DNA of 64,000 bases from Bacteroidaceae bacterium (GCA_024401115.1 JAKSLP010000004.1:1-64000), one strand, 5' to 3'. Positions 45,208-55,131 are shown, counted from the stretch's first letter. Numbers and translations: made by a program. The notes: generated by a model from the letters alone, not told the origin.

Positions 45208-46047
45208 CTACTTGTTGCTAGCCTCAAAAAGTTTCTTCTTCTCATCAACGGTCAGGCTCTGGTAACCCGAGGTGCGCACCTTGTCCAAAATGCGGTCAAT
45301 TTCTTCCTGCTCCTCCTTCTTGCGCATATTGTATTGCTGGTCTACATTGAACCCTCCATAGTTGACTGTCATTTTCGGCTTACGGCGACGAGTAAAGAGT
45401 TGTTTCAAACGACTGATATAGCCATATGAAGCACCCGAGAATGAACGGTTTCCGGACCAGAAAAGGATGACAAGAAAGCCGACAAGCATACCGCCCAGAT
45501 GAGCGAAATGAGCGATGCCGTCAGAATTTACTCCTAATCCCAGGAACACTTCCAAAAGCGCATAACCCAATATCAGCCATTTGGCTTTCATGGGTACTGG
45601 AATGGGGAAAACAAACATCTTCTCATCCGGAAAAGACATGCCGAAAGCCAGCAGCAAACCGCACACAGCTCCTGAAGCTCCAACTGTCAGGCCATATCCC
45701 GGAATGCCCAAAATAAAGATATCAAACATCTGTGCCAGCTGCTGGATGACAGCAGCTCCCACTCCGCAAATCAGATAATAAATCAAAAAGCGCTTGCTTC
45801 CCCAAAGATTCTCCAATATACGTCCAAACATCCAGACAGCAAACATATTAAAGAATAAATGAGTCCATCCTCCATGCATGAACATGTAAGTGAACAATTG
45901 GTATATGGAAAAATTCGGGTTCAAAAACAAGTGCAATCCCAGCATGAAGTTCAAGTCTATTCCACGCATGGCCAATACGAGAGTAGCCACGTAAAACAAA
46001 ACATTGATTATGATGAGATTCTTGGTAACTGGAGGCATATTATTCAT
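45208..46047 (-). CDS. Rhomboid-family intramembrane serine protease
   Basis: A 279-residue membrane protease with about six transmembrane segments. The nucleophile Ser is in TVGASGAVCGLLLAFG and the catalytic His in GIAHFAHLGGMLVGF. The HGGWTHLFFNMFAVWMFG segment provides the conserved H/N motif. A soluble C-terminal tail (residues about 205-279) ends in a charged helix (KKEEQEEIDRILDKVRTSGYQSL), a DUF6576-like feature typical of Bacteroidetes rhomboids. Substrates are unknown. A TAATTTTG element lies 35 bases upstream (46082-46089). Confidence 0.93.
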   Translation of the reverse strand: MNNMPPVTKNLIIINVLFYVATLVLAMRGIDLNFMLGLHLFLNPNFSIYQLFTYMFMHGGWTHLFFNMFAVWMFGRILENLWGSKRFLIYYLICGVGAAVIQQLAQMFDIFILGIPGYGLTVGASGAVCGLLLAFGMSFPDEKMFVFPIPVPMKAKWLILGYALLEVFLGLGVNSDGIAHFAHLGGMLVGFLVILFWSGNRSFSGASYGYISRLKQLFTRRRKPKMTVNYGGFNVDQQYNMRKKEEQEEIDRILDKVRTSGYQSLTVDEKKKLFEASNK

Positions 46048-46081
46048 ATTATTTTCCTTTCTCTATACTTTAATTGGAATG

Positions 46082-46089
46082 CAAAATTA
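46082..46089 (-). promoter_or_regulatory. -7 element upstream of rhomboid gene
   Basis: CAAAATTA on the plus strand is TAATTTTG on the minus strand. No convincing -33 box. Confidence 0.45.
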
Positions 46090-46148
46090 GTAAATTCTGG
46101 ATTTTTTCTACAATTTTATCAGGCTATAGTCATTTTTTTTTATCATTT

Positions 46149-46180
46149 TTTGTTTATATGGTAGGGAAAAGTTAAATTTG
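46149..46180 (+). promoter_or_regulatory. Promoter for HU gene
   Basis: TTTG (46149-46152), 20 bases, TAAATTTG (46173-46180) is a textbook Bacteroidetes promoter, giving a leader of about 38 bases. Confidence 0.8.
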
Positions 46181-46224
46181 TAACCCGTAAGAGACTATAA
46201 TTCTAATATTTAATACATATTACC

Positions 46225-46497
46225 ATGAACAAAGCAGAATTAGTGAGCGCCATGGCTGAGAGATCAGGCCTGACAAAGGTAGACTGCAAGAAGGCAGTAG
46301 ATGCGTTAGTAGAGAGTATTACCGCAGCATTGAAGGACGGTGACAAGGTAGCATTGGTAGGTTTCGGTACTTTTTCAGTTAGCGAGAGAAGCGCACGTAC
46401 CGGCATTAACCCATTGACCAAAGAGAGCATTGAAATCGCAGCCAAGAAGGTTGTAAAGTTCAAGGCAGGTGCAGATTTGGCAGACAACATTGCATAA
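46225..46497 (+). CDS. HU-family DNA-binding protein
   Basis: A 90-residue HU/IHF-type nucleoid protein, dimeric and DNA-bending. It matches the family throughout: MNKAELVSAMAERSGLTK, KKAVDALVESITAALKDG, KVALVGFGTFSVSERSARTG (including the GFGTF signature) and the terminal VKFKAGADLADNI. The beta-arm tip reads TGINPLTKESIEI, where Pro can intercalate. Strong promoter and terminator flank it, so it is monocistronic. Confidence 0.96.
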   Translation: MNKAELVSAMAERSGLTKVDCKKAVDALVESITAALKDGDKVALVGFGTFSVSERSARTGINPLTKESIEIAAKKVVKFKAGADLADNIA

Positions 46498-46523
46498 TCC
46501 GTTATCCATCTATTATAAAATCA

Positions 46524-46556
46524 AGAGGTAAGCTACACATGCTTGCCTCTTTTTTG
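46524..46556 (+). terminator. Terminator after HU gene
   Basis: AGAGGTAAGC (46524-46533) and GCTTGCCTCT (46541-46550) form a 10-bp stem with one G-U pair, followed by TTTTTG. Confidence 0.9.
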
Positions 46557-46590
46557 TATCATTTACATTACTATTTCCCTTTTTTCGTTG

Positions 46591-46598
46591 TATCTTTG
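46591..46598 (+). promoter_or_regulatory. -7 element upstream of argS
   Basis: TATCTTTG lies 25 bases before the argS ATG. The -33 is T-rich but lacks a clean TTTG. Confidence 0.55.
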
Positions 46599-46623
46599 CA
46601 CCAAAATTGAAAATTAGCTGAAA

Positions 46624-48444
46624 ATGAAAATAGAAGAAAAATTAGCACAAGACGTCATTCTGTGCATTCAATCGCTTTATGGACAGGAGGTTCCAGCCTC
46701 AATGGTCCAGCTCCAGAAGACTAAGAAAGAGTTTGAAGGACATTTGACATTGGTCGTATTCCCTTTCCTGAAGATATCACGTAAAAAGCCAGAGCAAACA
46801 GCTCAGGAAATTGGTGAATACCTGCAGCAGAACACCAATGTGGTTTCCAAATTCAATGTCATTAAGGGATTCCTGAATCTTACCATCGACTCAGCCGCAT
46901 GGATTGAGTTGCTCAATGGCATTCATTCTAATGAGAATTATGGAATTCAGCAGGCAGACGAGAATTCTCCATTGGTAATGATTGAATATTCATCACCAAA
47001 CACCAATAAGCCATTGCACTTAGGTCATGTAAGAAACAATCTGCTGGGTGTATCACTGGCTAATATCGTTGCAGCCAATGGCAACAAGGTTGTGAAAACC
47101 AATATTGTCAACGACCGTGGTATTCACATCTGCAAGTCCATGCTGGCTTGGCTGAAATGGGGAAATGGAGAAACTCCAGAGAGCAGCGGCAAGAAGGGCG
47201 ACCATCTGATTGGTGACTATTATGTGGCATTTGACAAGCATTTCCGTGCTGAGGTTAAAGAGTTGCAAGCTAAATACATGGCAGAAGGCATGGAGGAAGA
47301 AGCAGCTAAAACCCTGGCAGAGAAGAATAGCCCTCTGATGCAGGAAGCTCATGACATGCTGGTTAAATGGGAACAGGGCGATCCTGAGATCCGCGGATTG
47401 TGGAGCACCATGAACGAGTGGGTTTATGCCGGTTTTGATGAGACTTACAAAGCCCTGGGCGTTACCTTTGATAAGATCTACTACGAATCAAACACTTACC
47501 TGGAAGGCAAGGACAAGGTTCAGGAAGGTTTGGATAAGGGATTCTTCTATCGCAAAGAGGACAATTCGGTATGGGCAGATTTGACTGCTGAGGGTCTGGA
47601 TCACAAGCTTTTGCTCCGTGGCGACGGAACATCTGTTTATATGACTCAGGACATCGGTACTGCCAAATTACGTTTCCAGGATTACCCAATCAACAAGATG
47701 ATCTATGTAGTAGGTAATGAGCAGAACTACCACTTCCAGGTATTGAGTATCCTGTTGGATAAGTTAGGTTTTGAATGGGGTAAGGATTTGGTACACTTCT
47801 CTTACGGTATGGTGGAATTGCCAAACGGAAAGATGAAGAGCCGTGAGGGTACTGTGGTTGATGCGGACGACCTGGTAGAAAAGATGGTCAGTGATGCCAA
47901 GCAGATGAGTGCAGATAAGATCAACAAACTGACTAATATTACAGAAGAGGAGGCTAATGAAATTGCCCGTGTGGTAGGTTTGGGAGCTTTGAAGTACTTC
48001 ATCCTGAAGGTTGACCCTCGCAAGAACATGCTGTTCAATCCAGAGGAGAGTATCGACTTCAACGGAAATACTGGTCCATTTATTCAGTACACCTATGCTC
48101 GTATCCGCAGTGTATTGCGTAAGGCTGCCGAGGCAGGATTAACTATTCCTGAGGCCATCGCTTCACATGTTGAGTTGAGCGAGAAGGAAGAGAGTCTGAT
48201 CCAGATGCTGTCAGATTTTGCATCAACAGTTCGTGCTGCAGGAGCTGATTATTCACCAAGCACCATTGCAAATTACTGCTATGACCTGACAAAGGAATTC
48301 AACCAGTTCTATCACGATTACAGCATCTTGCGTGAAGAAGATGAGCAAAAGAAGATCTTCCGTTTGGTTCTTTCTGCCAATGTGGCAAAAATCATTCGTT
48401 TGGGAATGGGTCTTTTAGGTATTGAGGTACCTGAGCGCATGTAA
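46624..48444 (+). CDS. argS: Arginyl-tRNA synthetase
   Basis: A 606-residue class I synthetase charging tRNA-Arg. The N-terminal additional domain is followed by EYSSPNTNKPLHLGHVRNN, the HIGH-like motif. The KMSKS-equivalent is KMKSREGTVV. The C-terminal DALR anticodon-binding domain includes YARIRSVLRKA and ends RLGMGLLGIEVPERM. It is followed two bases later by the RNase H gene, implying one message. Confidence 0.97.
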   Translation: MKIEEKLAQDVILCIQSLYGQEVPASMVQLQKTKKEFEGHLTLVVFPFLKISRKKPEQTAQEIGEYLQQNTNVVSKFNVIKGFLNLTIDSAAWIELLNGIHSNENYGIQQADENSPLVMIEYSSPNTNKPLHLGHVRNNLLGVSLANIVAANGNKVVKTNIVNDRGIHICKSMLAWLKWGNGETPESSGKKGDHLIGDYYVAFDKHFRAEVKELQAKYMAEGMEEEAAKTLAEKNSPLMQEAHDMLVKWEQGDPEIRGLWSTMNEWVYAGFDETYKALGVTFDKIYYESNTYLEGKDKVQEGLDKGFFYRKEDNSVWADLTAEGLDHKLLLRGDGTSVYMTQDIGTAKLRFQDYPINKMIYVVGNEQNYHFQVLSILLDKLGFEWGKDLVHFSYGMVELPNGKMKSREGTVVDADDLVEKMVSDAKQMSADKINKLTNITEEEANEIARVVGLGALKYFILKVDPRKNMLFNPEESIDFNGNTGPFIQYTYARIRSVLRKAAEAGLTIPEAIASHVELSEKEESLIQMLSDFASTVRAAGADYSPSTIANYCYDLTKEFNQFYHDYSILREEDEQKKIFRLVLSANVAKIIRLGMGLLGIEVPERM

Positions 48445-48446
48445 TA

Positions 48447-49112
48447 ATGAGCAAACAAAAATACTATGTTGTATGGCATGGAGTTAATCCCGGGATTTAC
48501 GAATCCTGGGATGAATGCCAACAGCAAGTAAAGAATTTTACTGGAGCTATATACAAGTCCTTTTCTTCCAGAGAGGAAGCAGAAGAAGCCTATCATTCCT
48601 CTCCCTATGACTATATAGAGAAAAAGGTATCAGGGGCTGGAAATAGGCCTCAAAAGGATGGAAATGTTCCGAGCTACAGAAATGACACCGTTCTGCCTCT
48701 CCCATTGGAAGTTAAGGCGGATGCACTGGCTGTAGATGCCGCATGTAGCGGGAATCCCGGTCCGATGGAGTATCGGGGAATTTACCTGAAAACCGGACAG
48801 GAAATCTTTCATTTCGGGCCCACTTATGGAACTAATAATATAGGTGAATTTCTGGCTATCGTTCATGGGTTGGCACTCATTCAACAAAAGAATCTGCAGA
48901 TGACTATTTACTCTGACAGTAGGAATGCCATCAGTTGGGTAAGAAACAAAAAATGTAAGACAAAATTACCTAGGGACAGCAAGACAGAGGAGTTATTTCA
49001 AGTTATTGAAAGAGCGGAGAAATGGCTACAGACTCATACCTACACTACTCCTATTTTAAAATGGGAAACAGAAAAATGGGGAGAAGTTCCCGCAGACTTT
49101 GGTAGAAAATGA
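48447..49112 (+). CDS. Ribonuclease H with viroplasmin-type N-domain
   Basis: A 221-residue protein. The N-terminal module KYYVVWHGVNPGIYESWDECQ with FKSF-like KSFSSREEAEEAY is the caulimovirus viroplasmin/RNase H1 hybrid-binding domain. The catalytic RNase H fold has Asp in AVDAACSGNPGPMEY, Glu in NNIGEFLAIVHGL, Asp in IYSDSRNA and the final Asp in EVPADFGRK. It should remove RNA from RNA-DNA hybrids. It overlaps the next gene by four bases. Confidence 0.93.
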   Translation: MSKQKYYVVWHGVNPGIYESWDECQQQVKNFTGAIYKSFSSREEAEEAYHSSPYDYIEKKVSGAGNRPQKDGNVPSYRNDTVLPLPLEVKADALAVDAACSGNPGPMEYRGIYLKTGQEIFHFGPTYGTNNIGEFLAIVHGLALIQQKNLQMTIYSDSRNAISWVRNKKCKTKLPRDSKTEELFQVIERAEKWLQTHTYTTPILKWETEKWGEVPADFGRK

Positions 49113-50938
49113 AAGAAAGACTTTGGTTCTTAATAAAATTTTACCTGTGGCTCATACTGGTATTCAGTATGGGCCGTTTGGTTTTCTTAATCTATAATCA
49201 GCAAGATTATCACACACTGTCTGATTTTTTCCAAGTCGTCGTTCATGGTTGGAGACTTGATGTAAGTACCATCGGCTATCTGGCTATTTTGCCGTGGCTG
49301 TTTCTTTTTGTATCTCTAGCATTAAAAAAGTTCAATTTCAGGAAATTCATATCTCCCTATTTTTGGCTAATATCCATACTAATTGGTATTATCCTGGTAG
49401 TAGACACAGCTCTTTATGAATTCTGGGGATTTAAACTTGATGCTACGGTTTTTAATTACATTGACTCCCCCAAGAATGCAGCAGCCAGTGTCCCCTTTGG
49501 ATTCATCATCGTTCGTGTTTGCTGCATCGTATCTGTCATTGCCCTATTGGGATATACTTTAGTTGGATTATCTCCAAAAGAACTGAAAAAAACCGCATGT
49601 CCCATACGGGATATAGCGACCATGATACTGATTGGCGGGCTCATGTTTATTGGTATTCGAGGAGGAGTTGACCGTTCAACGGCAAATGTGGGAATGGCCT
49701 ATTTCTCGAATGAGCAGATTCTGAATCATGCAGCCATAAATCCATGTTTCTCATTATTCTATTCCATGGGGAAACAGCAGGATTTCGGCAAGATGTATCA
49801 TGAGCTTTCAAGCGAAGAGTGCGAGCAAATCTTTTCCAACCTATATGAAAAACCATCTTCATCAGATTCCACGACTATTGTCCTGAAAAACAATCGTCCT
49901 AACATTTTGTTAATCGAATGGGAAGGATTTGGAGGATTAATCTCGGGACTTTCCGGTGAGAAAAAAGATATAACCCCGAACTTCAATAGCCTCATTAAGG
50001 AAGGTATCTATTTTGAAAATTACTACAGCAACAGTTTCCGTACCGACCGAGGCACGTTATCGACCATCTCCGGATACCCTGCCTGTCCCAATCTAAGTAT
50101 CATGAAAATGCCCAATATCAGCCAGACATTGCCTTCATTTGCTGAGAAATTGGCCGAAAAAGGATATGAGACTGGATTTCTTTACGGAGGTGACATCAAT
50201 TTTACAAACATGAAGAGTTACCTGTATAACGCGGGATACTCCAAACTGTTTGCACAAGAAGACTTTCCGAAAAAGCAGCAAGATAATGCATGGGGAGTAA
50301 ACGACGAGTGGACTTTCGGATGGCTAAAAGACTATCTTTTAAGTTTACCACAAGATAAACCTTGGCACATGGGATTCCTGACTTTAAGCAGTCACGAGCC
50401 CTGGGATGTGCCTTTTGCCAAATTTGAAGATCCCATTGATAATAGTTTTGCCTATACCGATCATTGTTTAGGCGATTTTATTGTTCAGATCAAACAAAGT
50501 CAGCTTTGGGAAAATCTGCTGATTATCATTCTTCCTGACCATTGCTGTCACATTCCTGGGGGAGACTTTGCCAATAGTAGGGAATTTTTCCATTGTCCAA
50601 TGCTATGGATTGGAGGCGCAGTTAAAAAGCCATTCCATTTCTCAAAGCATATGAATCAAAGTGATGTTGCATCAACTTTATTGGCACAACTCGGAATTCC
50701 CACTGATGATTTTAGATTTAGCAGAGACGTTTTCAGTTCCTCCTATCAAAAGCCATTTGCCTTCAGTTGTTTCAACGATGGATTTATGCTGACAGATTCT
50801 TTGGGAACGATTCTGTATGACCATGCCTCTCAAAAATTCATGAAGGGAAATAGCCAAGAGCAACTGATTCGAGGAAAAGCCATTTTGCAAAGTATTTATG
50901 ACGATTTAGATAATAGGAACAAACAGATTGCAAACTAA
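49109..50938 (+). CDS. LTA synthase/sulfatase-family membrane enzyme
   Basis: A 609-residue protein with about five N-terminal transmembrane segments (residues 1-200) and an extracytoplasmic sulfatase-like domain. It shows NILLIEWEGFGGLISGL (metal-binding start), the Thr nucleophile region NSFRTDRGTLSTISGYPA, FLYGGDINFTNMKSY, FLTLSSHEPWDVP and ILPDHCCHIPG (Asp/His ligands). Relatives transfer phosphoglycerol or phosphoethanolamine to glycans or lipids. In a Gram-negative bacterium it probably decorates an envelope glycan; the acceptor is unknown. It overlaps the RNase H gene by four bases. Confidence 0.88.
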   Translation: MKERLWFLIKFYLWLILVFSMGRLVFLIYNQQDYHTLSDFFQVVVHGWRLDVSTIGYLAILPWLFLFVSLALKKFNFRKFISPYFWLISILIGIILVVDTALYEFWGFKLDATVFNYIDSPKNAAASVPFGFIIVRVCCIVSVIALLGYTLVGLSPKELKKTACPIRDIATMILIGGLMFIGIRGGVDRSTANVGMAYFSNEQILNHAAINPCFSLFYSMGKQQDFGKMYHELSSEECEQIFSNLYEKPSSSDSTTIVLKNNRPNILLIEWEGFGGLISGLSGEKKDITPNFNSLIKEGIYFENYYSNSFRTDRGTLSTISGYPACPNLSIMKMPNISQTLPSFAEKLAEKGYETGFLYGGDINFTNMKSYLYNAGYSKLFAQEDFPKKQQDNAWGVNDEWTFGWLKDYLLSLPQDKPWHMGFLTLSSHEPWDVPFAKFEDPIDNSFAYTDHCLGDFIVQIKQSQLWENLLIIILPDHCCHIPGGDFANSREFFHCPMLWIGGAVKKPFHFSKHMNQSDVASTLLAQLGIPTDDFRFSRDVFSSSYQKPFAFSCFNDGFMLTDSLGTILYDHASQKFMKGNSQEQLIRGKAILQSIYDDLDNRNKQIAN

Positions 50939-51016
50939 ATGCCGCATAACATACATTCCTGACAAAAAAATGATAATAATTCTTTGCAAATTGACTTAGC
51001 ATTTCAAAATAATATC

Positions 51017-51024
51017 TAAATTTG
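51017..51024 (+). promoter_or_regulatory. -7 element upstream of CoA-transferase gene
   Basis: TAAATTTG lies 32 bases before the ATG at 51057. The upstream sequence offers TTTG only at a poor distance (50983-50986). Confidence 0.5.
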
Positions 51025-51056
51025 CGGTATAAAATCACTAAATTAGGTTGAATAGT

Positions 51057-52553
51057 ATGGAATTTACAAAATTGACTGCAGCTGAAGCTGCGTCATTCAT
51101 CAAACATGGAATGAATATCGGTCTGAGCGGTTTCACCCCTGCCGGTACCCCAAAGGCAGTAACTGCCGAAGTAGCTAAGATTGCTGCTGCAGAACATGCT
51201 GCAGGTCGTCCTTTCCAGATTGGCATCTTTACCGGTGCCTCTACCGGAATGTCAACTGATGGTCTTCTTTCTGAGGAAAAGGCTATCCGCTATCGCGCTC
51301 CTTATACCACAAATCCTATGTTCCGCAAGCATGTAAATGCCGGTGAGATTGCTTACAACGATTTGCACCTGTCTCAGATGGCTCAGGAAGTTCGCTATGG
51401 TTTCATGGGCAAGTGCGATATCGCTATTCTGGAATGCTGCGAGTTTACTCCTGATGGCAAGGCTTATCTGACTGCTGCTGGTGGTATTGCTCCAACTGTA
51501 GCTCGTCTGGCTGACAAGGTTATCATTGAGGTGAACCGTTTCCACAGCCCAAAGAGCATCGGTTTGCACGATGTTTATGAGCCATTGGATCCTCCTTGCC
51601 GCAAGGTTATTCCTATCGAGCATGCCAGCGACCGCATCGGTTTGCCATACGTTCAAGTAGATGTAAATAAGGTAGTAGGTGTTGTTGAAGTGGACCTGCC
51701 AGACGAGGCACGTAGCTTTACCGCTCCAGATCCTATCACCGACAAGATTGGTCAGAATGTAGCAGACTTCCTGGCAAGCGATATGAAGCGTGGCATCATT
51801 CCTTCTTCATTCCTGCCATTGCAGAGTGGTGTAGGTAATATCGCAAATGCAGTTTTAGGTGCTTTGGGCCGTGATACTACTATCCCAGCATTTGAAATGT
51901 ACACCGAAGTTCTTCAGGATGCAGTTGTTAAGCTGATCCGTGAAGGTCGCGTTAAGTTTGGTTCTACTTGCTCCCTGACTGTAACCAACGACTGTCTGAA
52001 GGGTATCTATGATGACATGGATTTCTTCAAAGACAAGTTGTGCATCCGTCCTAGTGAAATTTCTAACAGCCCTGAGGTTATCCGTCGTTTGGGTGTTATC
52101 TCTATCAACACTGCTATCGAGGTAGACCTGTATGGTCACGTTAACTCAACCCAGATTTGCGGTACCAAGATGATGAACGGTATCGGTGGATCTGGCGACT
52201 TTACCCGTAATGCATACATCAGCATCTTCACCTGCCCTTCAGTTGCAAAGGATGGCATGATCAGTTCTATCGTTCCTATGGTTTCTCATGCCGATCATAC
52301 CGAGCACGATGTAAACATCGTTATCACAGAGCAGGGTATCGCTGATTTGCGCGGAAAGTCTCCAGTTGAGCGCGCTAAGGCTATCATTGAGAACTGTGCT
52401 CACCCAGACTACAAGCAGCTGTTGTGGGATTACCTGAAGATTTCTGCAAAGGGTCATACTTGCCACAGCATGGCAGCAGCCCTGTCATTCCACGAGACAT
52501 TCCTGCGTAAGGGTGACATGAAGACTGTTAACTTTGCTGAATACATTAAGTAA
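51057..52553 (+). CDS. Acetyl-CoA hydrolase/succinyl-CoA:acetate-type CoA-transferase
   Basis: A 498-residue class I CoA-transferase of the Cat1/ScpC/SCACT group, which exchanges CoA between succinyl-, propionyl- and acetyl-CoA. The oxyanion-type glycine loop GVGNIANAVLGAL precedes the active-site Glu in FEMYTEVLQDAV. GIGGSGDFTRNAYISIF and VNIVITEQGIADLRGKSP are C-terminal family motifs. In Prevotella-like fermenters it fits the succinate/propionate/acetate routes, which is inferred. ATG 51057 is preferred to TTG 51048. Confidence 0.93.
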   Translation: MEFTKLTAAEAASFIKHGMNIGLSGFTPAGTPKAVTAEVAKIAAAEHAAGRPFQIGIFTGASTGMSTDGLLSEEKAIRYRAPYTTNPMFRKHVNAGEIAYNDLHLSQMAQEVRYGFMGKCDIAILECCEFTPDGKAYLTAAGGIAPTVARLADKVIIEVNRFHSPKSIGLHDVYEPLDPPCRKVIPIEHASDRIGLPYVQVDVNKVVGVVEVDLPDEARSFTAPDPITDKIGQNVADFLASDMKRGIIPSSFLPLQSGVGNIANAVLGALGRDTTIPAFEMYTEVLQDAVVKLIREGRVKFGSTCSLTVTNDCLKGIYDDMDFFKDKLCIRPSEISNSPEVIRRLGVISINTAIEVDLYGHVNSTQICGTKMMNGIGGSGDFTRNAYISIFTCPSVAKDGMISSIVPMVSHADHTEHDVNIVITEQGIADLRGKSPVERAKAIIENCAHPDYKQLLWDYLKISAKGHTCHSMAAALSFHETFLRKGDMKTVNFAEYIK

Positions 52554-52574
52554 TTTAGTTCTGCTCTTCTATAA

Positions 52575-52606
52575 AAATAGCGCAAGGCCAAAACCTTGCG
52601 CTATTT
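52575..52606. terminator. Bidirectional terminator
   Basis: AAATAGCGCAAGG (52575-52587) and CCTTGCGCTATTT (52594-52606) form a perfect 13-bp stem with loop CCAAAA. The right exit is CTTTTTTATTT and the left exit is also T-rich. It lies between the convergent CoA-transferase and GH9 genes. Confidence 0.9.
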
Positions 52607-52611
52607 CTTTT

Positions 52612-55131
52612 TTATTTAAGACTATTGAAAGCATGTCCAAAAATCAAATAACTGGTATTTCCTCCAATGGTTCCCTCATTCTGTCCCCAGAGGAATGGCC
52701 AATCATCATAATTTTCAAAATGATCCGGTTTTCTGAATAACAAGCCCGGTGCCAAATTTCCTGGAATAAATGAAAAGTCTGCACGGTTATTGCCATAGAA
52801 CACAGCTTTCGGACGAGCTGCTCCAACTGCTGCTACCAACGAGTAATTATGATAAGGATGACAACCGAACAAATAAGCTGTCGCTTTATAGGCCTCATTA
52901 CGGCTCACAATATCCGGATAGTACTTACTGGCAAAACATACTGTAGTTCCAAAAGAGACCACTTCACCACTTCCTGCCCAGTTGCCCAAGCCAATAGGCA
53001 CACCATATGGATTGTTCTCCATCAAACCCTGGATGTACTCGTTATATTTTTCCACATAAGGTCTGAGTTTCTGCTTATAGGTGGCATCCATATATGGCAT
53101 GGCATCCAAAGCCACCTTAAGATTTCGGCTTACATCTTTGTCTAAAGCTTGCCAGATCTGATCCTGGAATGCATCCAAATAAGGTTGTTCATGAGTGGCT
53201 GCATACAATTGCAGATTGGCAGACATTCCACCAAAGTTATTCCCCTGTTTAGCATTCTTACTCATAATTTCAGTAGCTTCCTTCAAAAGCCTCTTTGACT
53301 GAGTAAGAGCACGTTGTGCCAAAGCATCATTGAATCCCTCCAATGCACGACTGGCTGCAGCAAACATTGTAGCCGCAGAGAAATCGCGATTAGCATTACG
53401 GTTAGTAAATGCCCACATGTCATCGCGTACACCACTTCGCTTCCCGTCTGCTGATTTTTCATAAGGTTTTAAACTTCGGTCATAGTGCAGACCATCAGTA
53501 ATGGCAGAGATATCACCTAAATGGTGATAATTATCCAAGGAACCATTAGACAATGTCTGGGCCATGTGTCCCAACTGCTCTGCCTGAGCGACCAAGTTTA
53601 ATGTTCCATGCTCAATGTATTGTAAGATATCAGGCTTTCCATCCGGACGATGCAAATCCACATAGCGCTGTTCCTGACTTACAAAAGTCTCATCTCTATC
53701 GGGATGAAACAATTCCCAAGCAGAAACCAAATTCTGCACTACACCAATGTTAGCGCCTGTCTCGATATCGAAATCGCCCGCATCGAAATAGCCACCTACG
53801 TTAAGACCTGGAATCAACTCATAAGGCTTAAATCGGGTTTCAGTATCTGCACCCTGGCTATGAATATCGAAGTGATCACTTTCCGGAGCCTGCAGATAGC
53901 CTTCCTTAAACGGTTCACCGTGCCATATACGATAGCCTTCATTTACTGTCATGTGATTCATATGAATAGGAATCCACACATCACTGGTTGCATCCGTGAT
54001 CTTATCATAAACATGCTCGTCTATGATGAAATTATTGGTCTTGGTATCACCATATTGAATATAATAAACGCCAGGTTGAGTAACATTACTGAAATCAAAT
54101 CTTACATAATTATATTTAAAATATGGTCCCCATTCCTCAGTCTTTCCGCTGTAAGCCTGTTTTGTTGTACCATCTGGCAAAACCTGATAAATACTAGCTT
54201 TTGATTGAGGCCTGTCGTTTTTATCCAACTCTATCACAGCCACCTTTGGTTGATCTGGCACATAACCAACCTGCGAGAAACCAATGTTTGGCTCTCGGGT
54301 CCAATCCGGAATAGCATGAGGTTCAACGGTCCACGAAAGGACTTTTCCGGTTTTTCCAGCAGGCAATTCACTACGCAACACAAACCAGCCGTTCTGAGCT
54401 AATACTCGTCCGTCGAATAGTTGCAATTCAGAATCACTGCTTACAGTGACCATTCGTTCCGGAGTATCAGAAGCCAAAACAATCTGATGGCCAGTCTCCA
54501 AAGGTAATGGGTCGACAAAACTATCAGTTCCTCTGTCATCGTAAGTTTTGAATCCCTTAAACTGACGAGGCTTTTCACTATTTGGAAGGACTTGAGTCTC
54601 ACTTGCGGCATAACGCGGGAACCGTCCCAACTTACCATCCACCAGATATGTTTTCTGCCAATACTGAGAAGGTAAAAACTCCATATTAAAGCCAGCCTTT
54701 CCGACTAATGTTTCAGGAACAGGTTTGTCCAAATAAACAGCAATCTCTACGGCATCTCCCTGACCTGTTACAATTACACGGCTATCAAAATCGTAATCAT
54801 CGTATCTCAAACCCACCTCGATGGCATTGTCCTCCCGGCGGACCTCACGTTTCGTTGTTGAAGGCACCAAATCCCACTGTTCGGGAGTTTTGTTCAGTCG
54901 AACCGCACCACCTTGAGCAGTTCGGACACCATGGTGAATTAATTCAATACCAGAATTTTTCTCGTCATTGAATCCACCATTGAACTCATTGCTGAACACC
55001 AGCACATTTACACCCCTTTCCTCAAAATACTCCAAATCATTAATCGTCAATGACAAGTCATCTTTTTGAACCGAAGATGAGCAGGCTGCCAAAAAGAGAG
55101 GAATGCAAAATAATAGAATTCTCTTTTTCAT
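52612..55131 (-). CDS. Glycoside hydrolase family 9 lipoprotein
   Basis: An 839-residue exported glycanase. The lipobox LAACS follows a short hydrophobic stretch, so it is probably anchored to the outer membrane. An N-terminal Ig-like cellulase domain (IGFSQVGYVPDQPKVAVIEL) precedes the (alpha/alpha)6 GH9 domain. The nucleophile-activating motif is GGYFDAGDFDIETG, and the C-terminal catalytic Glu is in WGQNEGTIGGNTSY. An additional N-terminal region (residues about 30-290) is beta-rich and unassigned. GH9 enzymes cleave beta-1,4-glucans. No SusC/SusD pair lies in the window. Confidence 0.9.
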   Translation of the reverse strand: MKKRILLFCIPLFLAACSSSVQKDDLSLTINDLEYFEERGVNVLVFSNEFNGGFNDEKNSGIELIHHGVRTAQGGAVRLNKTPEQWDLVPSTTKREVRREDNAIEVGLRYDDYDFDSRVIVTGQGDAVEIAVYLDKPVPETLVGKAGFNMEFLPSQYWQKTYLVDGKLGRFPRYAASETQVLPNSEKPRQFKGFKTYDDRGTDSFVDPLPLETGHQIVLASDTPERMVTVSSDSELQLFDGRVLAQNGWFVLRSELPAGKTGKVLSWTVEPHAIPDWTREPNIGFSQVGYVPDQPKVAVIELDKNDRPQSKASIYQVLPDGTTKQAYSGKTEEWGPYFKYNYVRFDFSNVTQPGVYYIQYGDTKTNNFIIDEHVYDKITDATSDVWIPIHMNHMTVNEGYRIWHGEPFKEGYLQAPESDHFDIHSQGADTETRFKPYELIPGLNVGGYFDAGDFDIETGANIGVVQNLVSAWELFHPDRDETFVSQEQRYVDLHRPDGKPDILQYIEHGTLNLVAQAEQLGHMAQTLSNGSLDNYHHLGDISAITDGLHYDRSLKPYEKSADGKRSGVRDDMWAFTNRNANRDFSAATMFAAASRALEGFNDALAQRALTQSKRLLKEATEIMSKNAKQGNNFGGMSANLQLYAATHEQPYLDAFQDQIWQALDKDVSRNLKVALDAMPYMDATYKQKLRPYVEKYNEYIQGLMENNPYGVPIGLGNWAGSGEVVSFGTTVCFASKYYPDIVSRNEAYKATAYLFGCHPYHNYSLVAAVGAARPKAVFYGNNRADFSFIPGNLAPGLLFRKPDHFENYDDWPFLWGQNEGTIGGNTSYLIFGHAFNSLK

